Assembly (NCBI RefSeq): GCF_000006945.2
Contig: NC_003197.2
Location: forward strand, 744,001-808,000
Source of the DNA: Salmonella enterica subsp. enterica serovar Typhimurium str. LT2
Lineage (GTDB): Bacteria; Pseudomonadota; Gammaproteobacteria; Enterobacterales; Enterobacteriaceae
Length of the DNA stretch: 64,000 bases
Direction: 5' to 3'
Made by a program: the position numbers and the translations under genes. Below the pieces are notes generated by a model. It had not been told where the DNA came from and searched no databases. It saw nothing but the letters and a program-made list of their open reading frames with translations. Positions 28,359 through 37,630 of this stretch are shown here, in pieces. Every line of letters begins with the position of its first letter. Position 1 is the first letter of the stretch.

Positions 28359-30038
28359 TCAAGGTAAAGAGAAATGCTCCGCTACCGGGCCAAGCGCCAG
28401 GGCAGGAATAAATGTCAGCGCGCCGACCAGCAGTACCGTGCCGATGAGCAGTCCAATAAATAGCGCGCCGTGGGTCGCCAGCGTTCCCTGACTGGCCGGC
28501 TGTACTTTTTTACTGACCAGCGAGCCGGCGATGGCCATGACAGGAATAATCACGCCGAAACGTCCGACGAACATGCAGAATGCCAGCAAACAGTTCCAGA
28601 AAGGCGAGTTAGCGCTCAGACCCGCAAAGGCGCTACCGTTGTTGTTGGCGGCAGAGGAGACGGCATATAGCACTTCGCTAAAACCGTGCGGGCCAGGGTT
28701 CAGCATTGCGCTGCGTCCGGCATCCGTCATCATCGCCAGCGCCGAACCCAACAAGACCAGCATCGGCGTGACCAGAATCGCCAGCGCGGTCATTTTCATT
28801 TCGCGCACGTCGATTTTTTTCCCCAGATATTCCGGCGTGCGACCGATCATCAGCCCCGCGATAAACACCGCCAGCAGGACAAACAGCAACATGCCATACA
28901 GGCCTGAACCGACGCCGCCAAAGACCACTTCGCCAATTTGCATCAGCCACATCGGCACCATACCGCCCAGAGCGGTAAACGAGTCGTGCATGGCATTTAC
29001 CGCCCCGCAGGACGCCGCGGTCGTGACGACGGCAAACAGGCTGCTGGCCAGCACGCCAAAGCGTGTTTCTTTACCCTCCATGTTGACGCTACTGTCCGCG
29101 CCTGCCGCCAACAGATGTGGATTTCCCTGAACTTCCGCCCACATCACTACCGCTACGCAGACCACAAAAATGAATGACATTGCCCACAGTAGCGCGCGTC
29201 CCTGACAGCGATCGCCCGCCGCTTCGCCAAAGGCGAAACAGAGCGCGGCTGGAATCAAAAATATCGCCAGCATCTGCGCCAGATTAGTGAGCGCGGTGGG
29301 GTTTTCGAACGGATGCGAAGAGTTGGCGTTAAAGAAACCGCCGCCGTTGGTGCCAAGCATTTTGATCGCCTCCTGCGAAGCAACCGGCCCCATCGGCAAG
29401 AGTTGTTTAGCGCCTTCAAGGGTGGTGATGGGCTGATAAGCCGACAGGTTTTGCGGTACGCCTTGTTGGATAAAAAACAGCGCGATAATTAACGCGACAG
29501 GAAATAATATCCATAGCGTAATGCGTACCAGATCCTGCCAGGCATTACCCAGCGTGTGCACATTCTGGCGCGTAAAGGCGCGGATAAGCGCAAAAACCAC
29601 CGCAATCCCGGTCGCCGCCGACAGGAAATTTTGCACCGTCAGCCCGGCCATCTGGCTAAAGTAGCTCAGCGTGCTTTCGCCGCTGTAGGCTTGCCAGTTG
29701 GTATTGGTGACAAAGCTGACGGCGGTATTCAGCGCCAGATCCCCGGACAGCCCCGGTAGCCGCTGCGGATTTAAGGGCAGCCACTCCTGCCAGAACAACA
29801 GGCAAAACAGGATGCCCAGTCCCAGCAGATTGAGCGTCAGTAGCGCCAGTAAATACTGACGCCAGTTCATTTCGTGGTCGGTAATGCCAAGAGTCCGCCA
29901 GAGGATACGCTCAATGCCAGCCACGCCCGGCAACGGAACGGCGGCGATGAGCCTTGCCAGGCCCGAACCCAATGGTTTCGCCAGTACCAATAAAATCAGT
30001 AAAAAACTGGCGATCAGTAAAAATCCTTGCGCGGCCAT
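28359..30038 (-). CDS. kdpA: Potassium-transporting ATPase potassium-binding subunit A
   Basis: A 559-residue polytopic protein of the superfamily of K+ transporters, with four repeated membrane-pore-membrane units. Pore-loop segments with conserved Gly include SFVTNTNWQAYSGE, GTNGGGFFNANSSHPFENP, TAASCGAVNAMHDS and SSAANNNGSAFAGL. It forms the high-affinity K+ selectivity filter. Its start codon shares one base with the kdpF stop codon (TGATG). Confidence 0.97.
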   Translation of the reverse strand: MAAQGFLLIASFLLILLVLAKPLGSGLARLIAAVPLPGVAGIERILWRTLGITDHEMNWRQYLLALLTLNLLGLGILFCLLFWQEWLPLNPQRLPGLSGDLALNTAVSFVTNTNWQAYSGESTLSYFSQMAGLTVQNFLSAATGIAVVFALIRAFTRQNVHTLGNAWQDLVRITLWILFPVALIIALFFIQQGVPQNLSAYQPITTLEGAKQLLPMGPVASQEAIKMLGTNGGGFFNANSSHPFENPTALTNLAQMLAIFLIPAALCFAFGEAAGDRCQGRALLWAMSFIFVVCVAVVMWAEVQGNPHLLAAGADSSVNMEGKETRFGVLASSLFAVVTTAASCGAVNAMHDSFTALGGMVPMWLMQIGEVVFGGVGSGLYGMLLFVLLAVFIAGLMIGRTPEYLGKKIDVREMKMTALAILVTPMLVLLGSALAMMTDAGRSAMLNPGPHGFSEVLYAVSSAANNNGSAFAGLSANSPFWNCLLAFCMFVGRFGVIIPVMAIAGSLVSKKVQPASQGTLATHGALFIGLLIGTVLLVGALTFIPALALGPVAEHFSLP

Positions 30039-30127
30039 CAGAACGCCTCCGCATTAATCAGGGCATAGACCAGATAACCTAAAAGTAAGAAAACCAGCAC
30101 GATGCCGGTTATCACGCCTGCACTCAC
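30038..30127 (-). CDS. kdpF: Potassium-transporting ATPase small subunit F
   Basis: A 29-residue single-helix peptide read from a GTG start, (V/M)SAGVITGIVLVFLLLG...NAEAF, too short for routine gene calling. It has a strong GGAGGT ribosome-binding site and is coupled to kdpA. KdpF is a stabilising subunit of the KdpFABC complex. First gene of the operon. Confidence 0.93.
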   Translation of the reverse strand: MSAGVITGIVLVFLLLGYLVYALINAEAF

Positions 30128-30201
30128 AGAGCACCTCCAGTGGCATTGTTTTACTCCTGAGAAAGGTAATTTTTTGGCTGCAAAGATTTCGCAAAAATTG
30201 G

Positions 30202-30227
30202 CGGGCGGAGTGTAAAAAAAGTATAAA
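30202..30227 (-). promoter_or_regulatory. KdpE binding site of the kdp promoter
   Basis: On the minus strand TTTATACTTTTTTTACACTC followed by CGCCCG matches the T-rich KdpE site of E. coli as I recall it with one substitution. It lies 75-100 nt before the kdpF start. The remaining 336-nt spacer to ybfA (30128-30463) is AT-rich and must also carry the divergent ybfA promoter. Confidence 0.8.
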
Positions 30228-30463
30228 AATGGCAAAGACCATTATTTAACTAATGATTAGTATTAATTTAACCTTTTTGTAACTAATTTACGCTTTGAAT
30301 GTAAATCTGCTGGAAAAGCGTGAAAATAAGTGGTCGGATGAGTAGTAAAATTACACCGAAAGCGGTACTATTTTAATCAGGTAACGAGGTTCAATTTTTC
30401 GGTGCTATTCACCGATTCAATCTATACCGGGGCGGGTAGCGTCGGTATAAAGGGGGGAAACGT

Positions 30464-30670
30464 ATGGAACACTATAAAGACTATCCAGCGCATGTCATTT
30501 TTGTCCGTCGTGCTTTCGCGGTGATCGCAGGCGTGCTGGCGCTGCCGGTGATGCTCTTCTGGAAAGACCGCGCGCGTTTTTATAGTTATCTGCACCGTGT
30601 CTGGTCGAAAACCAGTGATAAACCGGTATGGATGGCGCAGGCTGAAAAAGCCACCTGCGACTTTTATTAA
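30464..30670 (+). CDS. ybfA: Small protein YbfA (DUF2517)
   Basis: A 68-residue protein with one predicted membrane segment (AFAVIAGVLALPVMLFW, about residues 18-34) flanked by charged residues, so probably an inner-membrane protein. Conserved between kdp and phrB in enterobacteria; function unknown. The start follows GGGGGGAAACGT. A terminator follows, so read-through into phrB is probably partial. Confidence 0.9.
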   Translation: MEHYKDYPAHVIFVRRAFAVIAGVLALPVMLFWKDRARFYSYLHRVWSKTSDKPVWMAQAEKATCDFY

Positions 30671-30689
30671 TCGCGACCAGCCTGAAAAA

Positions 30690-30718
30690 CCGTCAGCCGC
30701 CACGCTGGCGGTTTTTTT
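30690..30718 (+). terminator. Rho-independent terminator after ybfA
   Basis: Stem CCGCCA / TGGCGG with a 3-nt loop (30697-30711), preceded by AAAA and followed by seven T. Confidence 0.9.
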
Positions 30719-30780
30719 ATGCGCCAGGGTCTACACTGTTTAACGCTATTCGCCGTGACGTTTCATCTTTCAGGAGTTGT

Positions 30781-32202
30781 ATGCCCACCCATTTAGTCTG
30801 GTTCAGGCGCGATCTGCGTTTACAGGATAACCTTGCGCTGGCCGCCGCCTGCCGCGATGCATCCGCGCGGGTGCTGGCGCTTTATATTTCCACCCCCGCG
30901 CAGTGGCAGGCCCATGATATGGCGCCGCGGCAGGCGGCATTCATCAGCGCGCAGCTCAATGCGCTACAGACGGCCCTTGCAGAGAAAGGCATTCCGTTGC
31001 TGTTTCATGAAGTGGCGGATTTTAACGCCAGTATTGAAACGGTCAAAAACGTTTGCCGACAGCATGACGTCAGCCATCTGTTTTATAACTATCAGTATGA
31101 GTTTAACGAGCGTCAGCGTGATGCGGCGGTGGAAAAAACGCTGCCCTCTGTCATCTGCGAAGGCTTTGACGATAGCGTGATTCTGGCGCCCGGCGCGGTG
31201 ATGACCGGCAATCATGAAATGTATAAAGTTTTTACGCCGTTTAAAAATGCCTGGTTGAAACGGCTAAAAGAAGATATCCCGCCGTGCGTTCCGGCCCCGA
31301 AGATCCGGGTGAGCGGCGCGCTTTCTACACCCTTAACGCCAGTCTCGCTTAACTACCCGCAACAGGCGTTTGACGCCGCGCTTTTCCCGGTGGAAGAAAA
31401 CGCGGTCATCGCGCAGCTACGTCAGTTTTGCGCGCAGGGCGCAGACGAGTATGCGTTACGGCGCGATTTCCCTGCGGTTGACGGCACCAGTCGGCTTTCC
31501 GCCAGCCTGGCGACGGGCGGCCTGTCGCCGCGACAGTGCCTGCACCGATTACTGGCGGAGCAGCCGCAGGCGCTGGACGGCGGGCCGGGAAGCGTCTGGT
31601 TGAATGAGCTCATCTGGCGGGAATTTTACCGTCATTTAATGACCTGGTATCCGGCATTATGCAAACACCAGCCGTTTATCCGCTGGACAAAACGCGTCGC
31701 GTGGCAGGAAAACCCGCACTATTTTCAGGCATGGCAGAAAGGCGAAACCGGTTATCCCATTGTCGATGCGGCGATGCGCCAGCTTAACGCGACGGGCTGG
31801 ATGCATAACCGTTTACGCATGATTACCGCCAGCTTTCTGGTAAAAGATCTGTTGATTGACTGGCGGTTGGGGGAGCGCTATTTCATGTCGCAGCTTATTG
31901 ACGGCGATCTTGCCGCCAATAATGGCGGCTGGCAGTGGGCCGCCTCAACCGGTACTGACGCCGCGCCTTATTTTCGTATTTTTAATCCCACGACTCAGGG
32001 AGAGAGGTTCGATCGCGACGGCGAATTTATCCGCCAGTGGCTACCGGCATTACGCGATATCCCTGGAAAAGCGATTCACGAGCCGTGGCGGTGGGCGGAA
32101 AAAGCGGGAGTCGTGCTTGATTATCCTCGGCCTATTGTGGAGCACAAACAGGCGAGAATCGCAACGCTTTCCGCCTATGAGGCGGCGAGAAAAGGGGCGT
32201 GA
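30781..32202 (+). CDS. phrB: Deoxyribodipyrimidine photolyase (CPD photolyase)
   Basis: A 473-residue flavoprotein that splits cyclobutane pyrimidine dimers using blue light. The N-terminal antenna domain starts HLVWFRRDLRLQDN. The FAD domain contains LNELIWREFYRH, the conserved TGWMHNRLRM and the segment GDLAANNGGWQWAASTGTDAAPYFRIFNP (named by its key residues W, N, R). These features and the length match the class I folate-type enzymes of enterobacteria. Start follows AGGAGTTGT. Confidence 0.98.
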   Translation: MPTHLVWFRRDLRLQDNLALAAACRDASARVLALYISTPAQWQAHDMAPRQAAFISAQLNALQTALAEKGIPLLFHEVADFNASIETVKNVCRQHDVSHLFYNYQYEFNERQRDAAVEKTLPSVICEGFDDSVILAPGAVMTGNHEMYKVFTPFKNAWLKRLKEDIPPCVPAPKIRVSGALSTPLTPVSLNYPQQAFDAALFPVEENAVIAQLRQFCAQGADEYALRRDFPAVDGTSRLSASLATGGLSPRQCLHRLLAEQPQALDGGPGSVWLNELIWREFYRHLMTWYPALCKHQPFIRWTKRVAWQENPHYFQAWQKGETGYPIVDAAMRQLNATGWMHNRLRMITASFLVKDLLIDWRLGERYFMSQLIDGDLAANNGGWQWAASTGTDAAPYFRIFNPTTQGERFDRDGEFIRQWLPALRDIPGKAIHEPWRWAEKAGVVLDYPRPIVEHKQARIATLSAYEAARKGA

Positions 32203-32207
32203 TACAG

Positions 32208-32231
32208 GCCCGGTAGCGCAAACTACCGGGC
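32208..32231. terminator. Stem-loop between convergent phrB and dtpD
   Basis: Perfect 9-bp inverted repeat GCCCGGTAG / CTACCGGGC with a CGCAAA loop in the 38-nt gap between the two convergent genes. There is no long T run on either strand, so it may be a weak or bidirectional terminator. Confidence 0.6.
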
Positions 32232-32240
32232 ATTCTGCTA

Positions 32241-33722
32241 TCAGGATTCGACGGCCAGCGCGCGGCTTTTGAATTTGAAGGACTGATACAGCCAAATCAG
32301 CAGGACAACCCCTACGCAGGCTAACGCGCCCCAGGTGATCTGTTCAAAAACATCCACATAGGCGTTGATGGCGTAATTAACCGCGCCGCTGGCGTCGAAG
32401 GCGCTTTGCGAGGTCTGGTCAGCGATGACGCCTGCCAGATAGTTAGCTATCGCGCCGGACAGCAGCATATAAATTCCGGTTAATACGCCGGTGACGCCGG
32501 GGATATCAATGCGCGTAATTTGCGACATGGCGACCGGGTCGATAAATAGCTCGGCAAAGCCCATCACCGCCAGTCCCAGCACCATTAGCGGCATTGAAGA
32601 GTGTCCGTAAGCGGCGGACCAGCGTGCGCTCAGGGTCAGAATACAGAATCCGGCGCTCATCAGACCGAGACCCAGCGCGAATTTGCCCCAGATACGCACG
32701 GTGCGATTACCGCTTACGCTCTCTTTAACCAGCCAGGCCAGGACGACCCCACACAGCATCACGGCAAAGGCGTTCACCGACTGGAACATGGCGGTAGGAA
32801 CGGAATAGCCCAGAATATCGCGGTTCACAAAGCGGTCGATATACAGGCTGATAGAACTGCCGCCCTGCTGGGCAAACGCCCAGAACAGCATACTGAACAG
32901 GGTCAGGGTGACAATCAGCCCCAGTTCTTTGCGCTGTTTGGCCGTTTGCGCCTGGCGATAAATTTTTGCCAGCACGACCAGGCCGATCGCGGTCGCCACG
33001 ATTAAGGCATAGACAGACCATTCTTTCCAGAACAGAACGGTAATCAGCAACGGCGCCGCTACCAGCAAAATTAACAGCCAGCCCCAGTTCGGCAGCAGGT
33101 AGTTTCTGGCGCACAACACGGCTTTATTCACGCCGGTGGTGTGGGTGAAATGACGATTTCCACACAGGAAGATCACTAACCCCGCAAGCATACCAATGGC
33201 GGCGAGCGCAAAGCCCATCGCCCAACTGTACTCCTCTTGCACATAGCCGCAGGCGATAGGCGCCACGATCGAACCAATATTGCCCGCTGCGTAAAGCAGC
33301 GAGAACCCGCCGTCGCGGCGCGGATCTTCCGGCTGGTACAGTTCGCCCAGCAGGCAGCTAATATTCGATTTAAACAGGCCGTAGCCGCAGACAATGATCG
33401 CCAGCGACAGATAAAGGAATGTCGGCGCGATCTCACTGGCGCCCAGCACTAAATGACCTATAGCCATTAAAAATGCGCCCAGCATGACTGCCATTCGGTT
33501 GCCAAGCACCTTATCCGCCAGATAGCCGCCAAGAATCGGCGTTACGTAGACCAGCGAACAATAAGCGCTGAATAACTCATAGGCGTGGTTATCGTCGTAT
33601 TTTAGCTGATTGGTGAGATAAAGAATCAGTAGGGCGCGCATACCATAAAAGCTGAAGTACTCCCAAATTTGCAGGGCGACAACGTAGTAAATAGCGCGGG
33701 GTTGAGATGCTTGTTTATTCAT
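32241..33722 (-). CDS. dtpD: Dipeptide permease D (POT family)
   Basis: A 493-residue proton-dependent oligopeptide transporter with about 14 membrane helices. The POT signature region is [18 protein letters not shown] near the N-terminus, followed by [16 protein letters not shown] and [14 protein letters not shown] chose the ATG at 33722 ([13 protein letters not shown]), which gives the family length; a 78-residue upstream extension in the same frame looks non-coding. The 328-nt spacer to ybgI (33723-34050) is AT-rich and should hold both divergent promoters; I see nothing else in it. Confidence 0.96.
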
Positions 33723-34050
33723 CGTATTTCCGGGATAGAGGCACTGCGGCAAGAACGCGGCATTCTCAGATAATGCCTTTCTTTGTGGGCTTATTAAGCC
33801 TGCCGTATCGCCGTGTTTCCTTAAAGTTACCAACATGATACAGAACTGATTTTTTCTGCAATATGCGTTCTGATTGCATAAATATACATGAAACCGATCG
33901 TGTTTTGCTAAGTAATTTGCGCCAAACCCGGAGGTGATTGTTTCTTGATGTGTCAAACAAATGTTTATCGACGAACGGCTAACGGAAGGCTATGTTAACG
34001 GAGACTGAACCCGTAACGGGAAAGTAGAACGTGGGTTAAAGGGAGCGATG

Positions 34051-34794
34051 ATGAAAAACACCGAGCTGGAACAACTGATTAACGACAAGCTGAACAGTGC
34101 GGCAATAAGCGATTATGCGCCGAATGGTTTACAGGTCGAAGGAAAAGAGACGGTACAGAAAATCGTTACCGGCGTGACCGCAAGTCAGGCGCTGCTCGAT
34201 GAGGCGGTGCGTTTGCAGGCCGATGCGGTCATTGTTCATCATGGTTACTTCTGGAAAGGCGAGTCTCCGGTTATTCGCGGCATGAAACGCCGTCGCTTAA
34301 AAACGTTACTGGCAAATGATATTAACCTTTACGGTTGGCATCTGCCGCTGGATGCGCACCCTGAGCTGGGCAACAATGCGCAGTTGGCGGCGCTATTGGG
34401 CATTACCGTGAAAGGAGAAATTGAGCCGCTGGTGCCGTGGGGAGAGCTCTCAATGCCGGTGCCAGGGCTGGAACTGGCCTCATGGATTGAAGCGCGTCTG
34501 GGGCGTAAACCGCTATGGTGCGGCGATACCGGGCCAGAGAATGTGCAGCGTGTCGCCTGGTGTACCGGCGGCGGGCAAAGTTTTATTGATAGCGCCGCCC
34601 GCTTCGGCGTGGATGCTTTCATTACCGGCGAGGTGTCTGAACAGACCATTCATTCCGCGCGCGAACAGGGGCTGCATTTTTATGCCGCCGGGCACCATGC
34701 CACTGAACGCGGCGGTATTCGCGCCCTGAGCGAATGGTTGAACGAAAACACGGCGTTGGATGTGACGTTTATTGATATCCCTAACCCGGCATAA
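34051..34794 (+). CDS. ybgI: NIF3-family metal-binding protein YbgI
   Basis: A 247-residue protein of the NIF3/GTP-cyclohydrolase-I-type-2 family that forms a toroidal hexamer with a di-metal site. Metal-ligand motifs are IVHHGYFWKG (about residues 63-72) and the C-terminal FYAAGHHATERGG. Start: of two adjacent ATG codons the second (34051) is spaced better from GGGAG and gives the E. coli length. The activity is not established. It precedes pxpBCA with a 15-nt gap and is probably co-transcribed. Confidence 0.94.
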   Translation: MKNTELEQLINDKLNSAAISDYAPNGLQVEGKETVQKIVTGVTASQALLDEAVRLQADAVIVHHGYFWKGESPVIRGMKRRRLKTLLANDINLYGWHLPLDAHPELGNNAQLAALLGITVKGEIEPLVPWGELSMPVPGLELASWIEARLGRKPLWCGDTGPENVQRVAWCTGGGQSFIDSAARFGVDAFITGEVSEQTIHSAREQGLHFYAAGHHATERGGIRALSEWLNENTALDVTFIDIPNPA

Positions 34795-34809
34795 CTGAGA
34801 GGCAATAAA

Positions 34810-35466
34810 GTGCAGCGAGCGCGTTGTTATCTGTTAGGCGAAACGGCGGTCGTCCTGGAACTTGAACCGCCGATTACGCTGGCGAGCCAGAAACGCATCT
34901 GGCGTCTGACGCAGCGTCTGGTCGATATGCCGAACGTGGTGGAAGCCATTCCCGGGATGAACAATATCACCGTGATCTTGCGGGAACCGCAAACCCTGGC
35001 GCTGGATGCGATTGAGCGTCTGCAGCGCTGGTGGGAAGAGAGCGAGGCGCTGGAACCGGACTCGCGTTCGGTTGAGATCCCGGTGATCTATGGCGGCGCA
35101 GGCGGGCCGGATCTGGCGGCGGTGGCACGGCACAGCGGTTTGAGTGAAAAGCAGGTCGTGGAGCTACATGCCTCCGTTGAGTATGTCGTCTGGTTTTTAG
35201 GCTTTCAGCCTGGCTTTCCCTATCTTGGGAATTTACCAGAACCGCTCCATATGCCCAGACGCGCGGAGCCGCGCCTGCAGGTTCCGGCCGGTTCTGTCGG
35301 CATCGGCGGCGCGCAGACGGGGATTTATCCATTATCCACGCCGGGCGGCTGGCAGCTGATCGGCCTCACGCCGTTGAAGTTATTCGATCCGATGCGGGAG
35401 ACCCCGGTTCTGCTACGCCCTGGCGATAGCGTACGCTTTGTGCCGCAAAAGGAGGGAATATGCTGA
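34810..35466 (+). CDS. pxpB: 5-oxoprolinase subunit PxpB
   Basis: A 218-residue protein (formerly YbgJ) of the KipI/allophanate-hydrolase-subunit-1 family, starting with GTG after GAGGCAATAAA. Family segments FLGFQPGFPYLGNLP and PAGSVGIGGAQTGIYPLSTPGGW are present. With PxpA and PxpC it forms the ATP-dependent enzyme that opens 5-oxoproline to glutamate. It overlaps pxpC by 7 nt. Confidence 0.95.
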   Translation: MQRARCYLLGETAVVLELEPPITLASQKRIWRLTQRLVDMPNVVEAIPGMNNITVILREPQTLALDAIERLQRWWEESEALEPDSRSVEIPVIYGGAGGPDLAAVARHSGLSEKQVVELHASVEYVVWFLGFQPGFPYLGNLPEPLHMPRRAEPRLQVPAGSVGIGGAQTGIYPLSTPGGWQLIGLTPLKLFDPMRETPVLLRPGDSVRFVPQKEGIC

Positions 35467-36392
35467 ATATTATTCGCGCGGGGATTTATACCTCCGTGCA
35501 GGATAGCGGGCGTCACGGCTTTCGTCAGTCGGGGCTGAGTCACTGCGGTGCGCTGGATAAACCCGCCTTTCAGACCGCTAATCTCCTGGTCGGGAACGAT
35601 GCGAATGCCCCGGCGCTGGAAATCACTCTCGGTCAACTGGTTGTCGAATTTGAAAATGAGACCTGGTTCGCTCTTACCGGCGCAGGCTGCGAGGCGCAGT
35701 TGGATGATCAACCGGTCTGGACCGGCTGGCGATTGCCGGTAAAAGCGGGTCAGCGTCTTACGCTGCATCGACCGCTTCACGGGATGCGTAGCTATCTGGC
35801 GGTGGCGGGCGGTATTGCTGTGCCGGAGGTGATGGGATCGTATAGTACCGATCTGAAGTCCGGCATCGGTGGGCTGGAAGGACGGCTGCTAAAAGATGGC
35901 GATCGGCTGGCGACGGGTAAACCATCGCGACAGTTTAGCGGGCCGCAGGGCGTGAAGCAGTTACTGTGGGGGAATCGCATCCGTGCGCTACCGGGGCCGG
36001 AATACCGTGAGTTCGATCGCGCCTCGCAAGAAGCGTTCTGGCGTTCGCCGTGGCAGCTCAGTCCGCAAAGTAATCGCATGGGCTATCGTTTGCAGGGACA
36101 ATCGTTAACGCGGACAACGGATCGCGAACTGCTGTCGCACGGTTTGCTGCCCGGTGTCGTGCAGGTGCCTTACAACGGCCAACCTATTGTGTTAATGAAT
36201 GATGCCCAGACAACTGGCGGCTATCCGCGCATTGCCTGCATCATCGAGGCAGATATGTACCATCTGGCGCAGATCCCTCTAGGACAACCGATCCATTTTG
36301 TGCAATGTTCGCTGGAGGAGGCGCTCAACGCGCGCCGCGAGCGTCAGCGCTATCTGGAACAGCTTACCTGGCGACTTCAGCATGAACATTGA
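35460..36392 (+). CDS. pxpC: 5-oxoprolinase subunit PxpC
   Basis: A 310-residue protein (formerly YbgK) of the KipA/biotin-dependent carboxyltransferase-like family. The N-terminus GIYTSVQDSGRHGFRQSGLS and the internal SNRMGYRLQG and PYNGQPIVLMNDAQTTGGYPRIA segments are characteristic. The start follows GGAGGGAAT. It overlaps pxpA by 11 nt, so all three subunits are translationally coupled. Confidence 0.95.
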   Translation: MLNIIRAGIYTSVQDSGRHGFRQSGLSHCGALDKPAFQTANLLVGNDANAPALEITLGQLVVEFENETWFALTGAGCEAQLDDQPVWTGWRLPVKAGQRLTLHRPLHGMRSYLAVAGGIAVPEVMGSYSTDLKSGIGGLEGRLLKDGDRLATGKPSRQFSGPQGVKQLLWGNRIRALPGPEYREFDRASQEAFWRSPWQLSPQSNRMGYRLQGQSLTRTTDRELLSHGLLPGVVQVPYNGQPIVLMNDAQTTGGYPRIACIIEADMYHLAQIPLGQPIHFVQCSLEEALNARRERQRYLEQLTWRLQHEH

Positions 36393-37116
36393 TTTAAATG
36401 CGGATTTGGGCGAAGGTTGCGCCAGCGACAGCGAATTATTAACGCTGGTCTCCTCCGCCAATATCGCCTGTGGTTTTCACGCCGGTGATGCGCAAACCAT
36501 GCTGACCTGCGTGCGCGAGGCGCTGAAAAACGGCGTGGCGATCGGCGCGCATCCCAGCTTTCCGGATCGGGATAATTTTGGGCGGACGGCGATGGTTTTG
36601 CCGCCGGAAACGGTATACGCCCAGACGCTGTACCAAATCGGCGCGCTGGGGGCGATTGTCCAGGCGCAAGGCGGCGTGATGCGCCATGTCAAACCGCACG
36701 GTATGCTCTATAACCAGGCGGCGAAAGATCCTCATCTGGCACAGGCGATTGCGAAAGCGGTACACGACTATGATCCGTCACTGATACTGGTTGGACTGGC
36801 GGGAAGTGAGCTGATCCGGGCCGGTGAGCGCCATCGCCTGGTGACGCGGCAGGAGGTGTTTGCCGATCGCGGCTATCAGGCCGACGGTAGCCTGGTGCCG
36901 CGCATGCAACCTGGCGCGCTGATTCACGACGAAGAGCAGGCGCTGGCGCAAACGCTGGATATGGTACAAGCCGGGAGAGTGAAAAGCGTTACTGGCGTGT
37001 GGACGACTGTCACGGCGCAAACGGTGTGCATTCATGGCGACGGCGAGTATGCGCTTGCATTCGCTCGCAGGTTACGCGCCGCGTTCAATGCGCGTAATAT
37101 ACACGTTATTGCCTGA
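36382..37116 (+). CDS. pxpA: 5-oxoprolinase subunit PxpA
   Basis: A 244-residue LamB/YcsF-family protein (formerly YbgL). Diagnostic segments are MNIDLNADLGEG at the N-terminus, SSANIACGFHAGDAQTM (about residues 28-44), GAHPSFPDRDNFGRT and HVKPHGMLYNQA. The ATG at 36382 starts the conserved domain. Last gene of the native operon: in E. coli nei follows, but here the accessory region begins just after this stop codon. Confidence 0.96.
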   Translation: MNIDLNADLGEGCASDSELLTLVSSANIACGFHAGDAQTMLTCVREALKNGVAIGAHPSFPDRDNFGRTAMVLPPETVYAQTLYQIGALGAIVQAQGGVMRHVKPHGMLYNQAAKDPHLAQAIAKAVHDYDPSLILVGLAGSELIRAGERHRLVTRQEVFADRGYQADGSLVPRMQPGALIHDEEQALAQTLDMVQAGRVKSVTGVWTTVTAQTVCIHGDGEYALAFARRLRAAFNARNIHVIA

Positions 37117-37630
37117 GAGCCCGACGATTGAAGCTATTATATTACGGCTGCTAAAAATTATCGTGTTCTGTTCTCTTAATGTCAGGAAGAGGGATTTATT
37201 CAATACTATATAAATCCCCTTATAATATATTATTTTAAAAATAACCAAGTGATGCTGTAATAGCCAGTATGATGAGCTTATTGCTGTTAGCAGCAGAGTT
37301 TTTGAAAATCATTATGATATTGTTAGCTATCGCCATCTAATCAAACCTCCGGGGCGGGTAAACTACCTGACTCTTTATTACCCCTTTCTGATTGATTTAC
37401 CTCACGATAGCCTCATTTTTAGCATTTATATTCCTCATCATGACGACTTATCAGGAGATTGAAGCCAGATTGATTCGCTGTTTCACTATCACGTCATGGA
37501 TAGCGTGCCAGATTGCCAGCTATATGGATTTTAAGCTGTTTACGCATAGCAACTTTTTTAGCGAAAATTAAACTCATCTGATCAGTGATTTTTTAGTATA
37601 TTACTCATTTTGTTATGATGGATTTGTTTT
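37117..37630 (+). other. Spacer at the left edge of the accessory region
   Basis: 514 nt, visibly richer in A+T than the pxp genes. It contains a TATAAT box at 37221-37226, a possible 23-codon hydrophobic peptide frame (37269-37340), and a 43-codon ATG-TAA frame (37440-37571, MTTYQEIEARLIRC...) that I do not recognise and that may be a gene remnant. No transposase or tRNA end was seen. Confidence 0.5.
37269..37340 (+). CDS. Possible 23-residue hydrophobic peptide
   Basis: The frame reads MMSLLLLAAEFLKII followed by MILLAIAI and TAA: almost entirely hydrophobic with one Glu and one Lys, as in type I toxin peptides and other small membrane peptides. A TATAAT box lies 43 nt upstream. The weak point is the ribosome-binding site: none is obvious before either ATG. 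I do not recognise the family and a chance frame is possible. Confidence 0.25.
   Translation: MMSLLLLAAEFLKIIMILLAIAI

Noticed and set aside
30038..30242. Longer frames upstream of kdpF in two phases
   Set aside because: They pass through the promoter and KdpE site and would not be transcribed as coding sequence; the GTG start at 30127 with GGAGGT gives the known 29-residue KdpF.
37440..37571. 43-codon ATG-TAA frame before the recombinase
   Set aside because: No recognisable family, no clear ribosome-binding site. It is mentioned in the spacer entry but not called as a gene.
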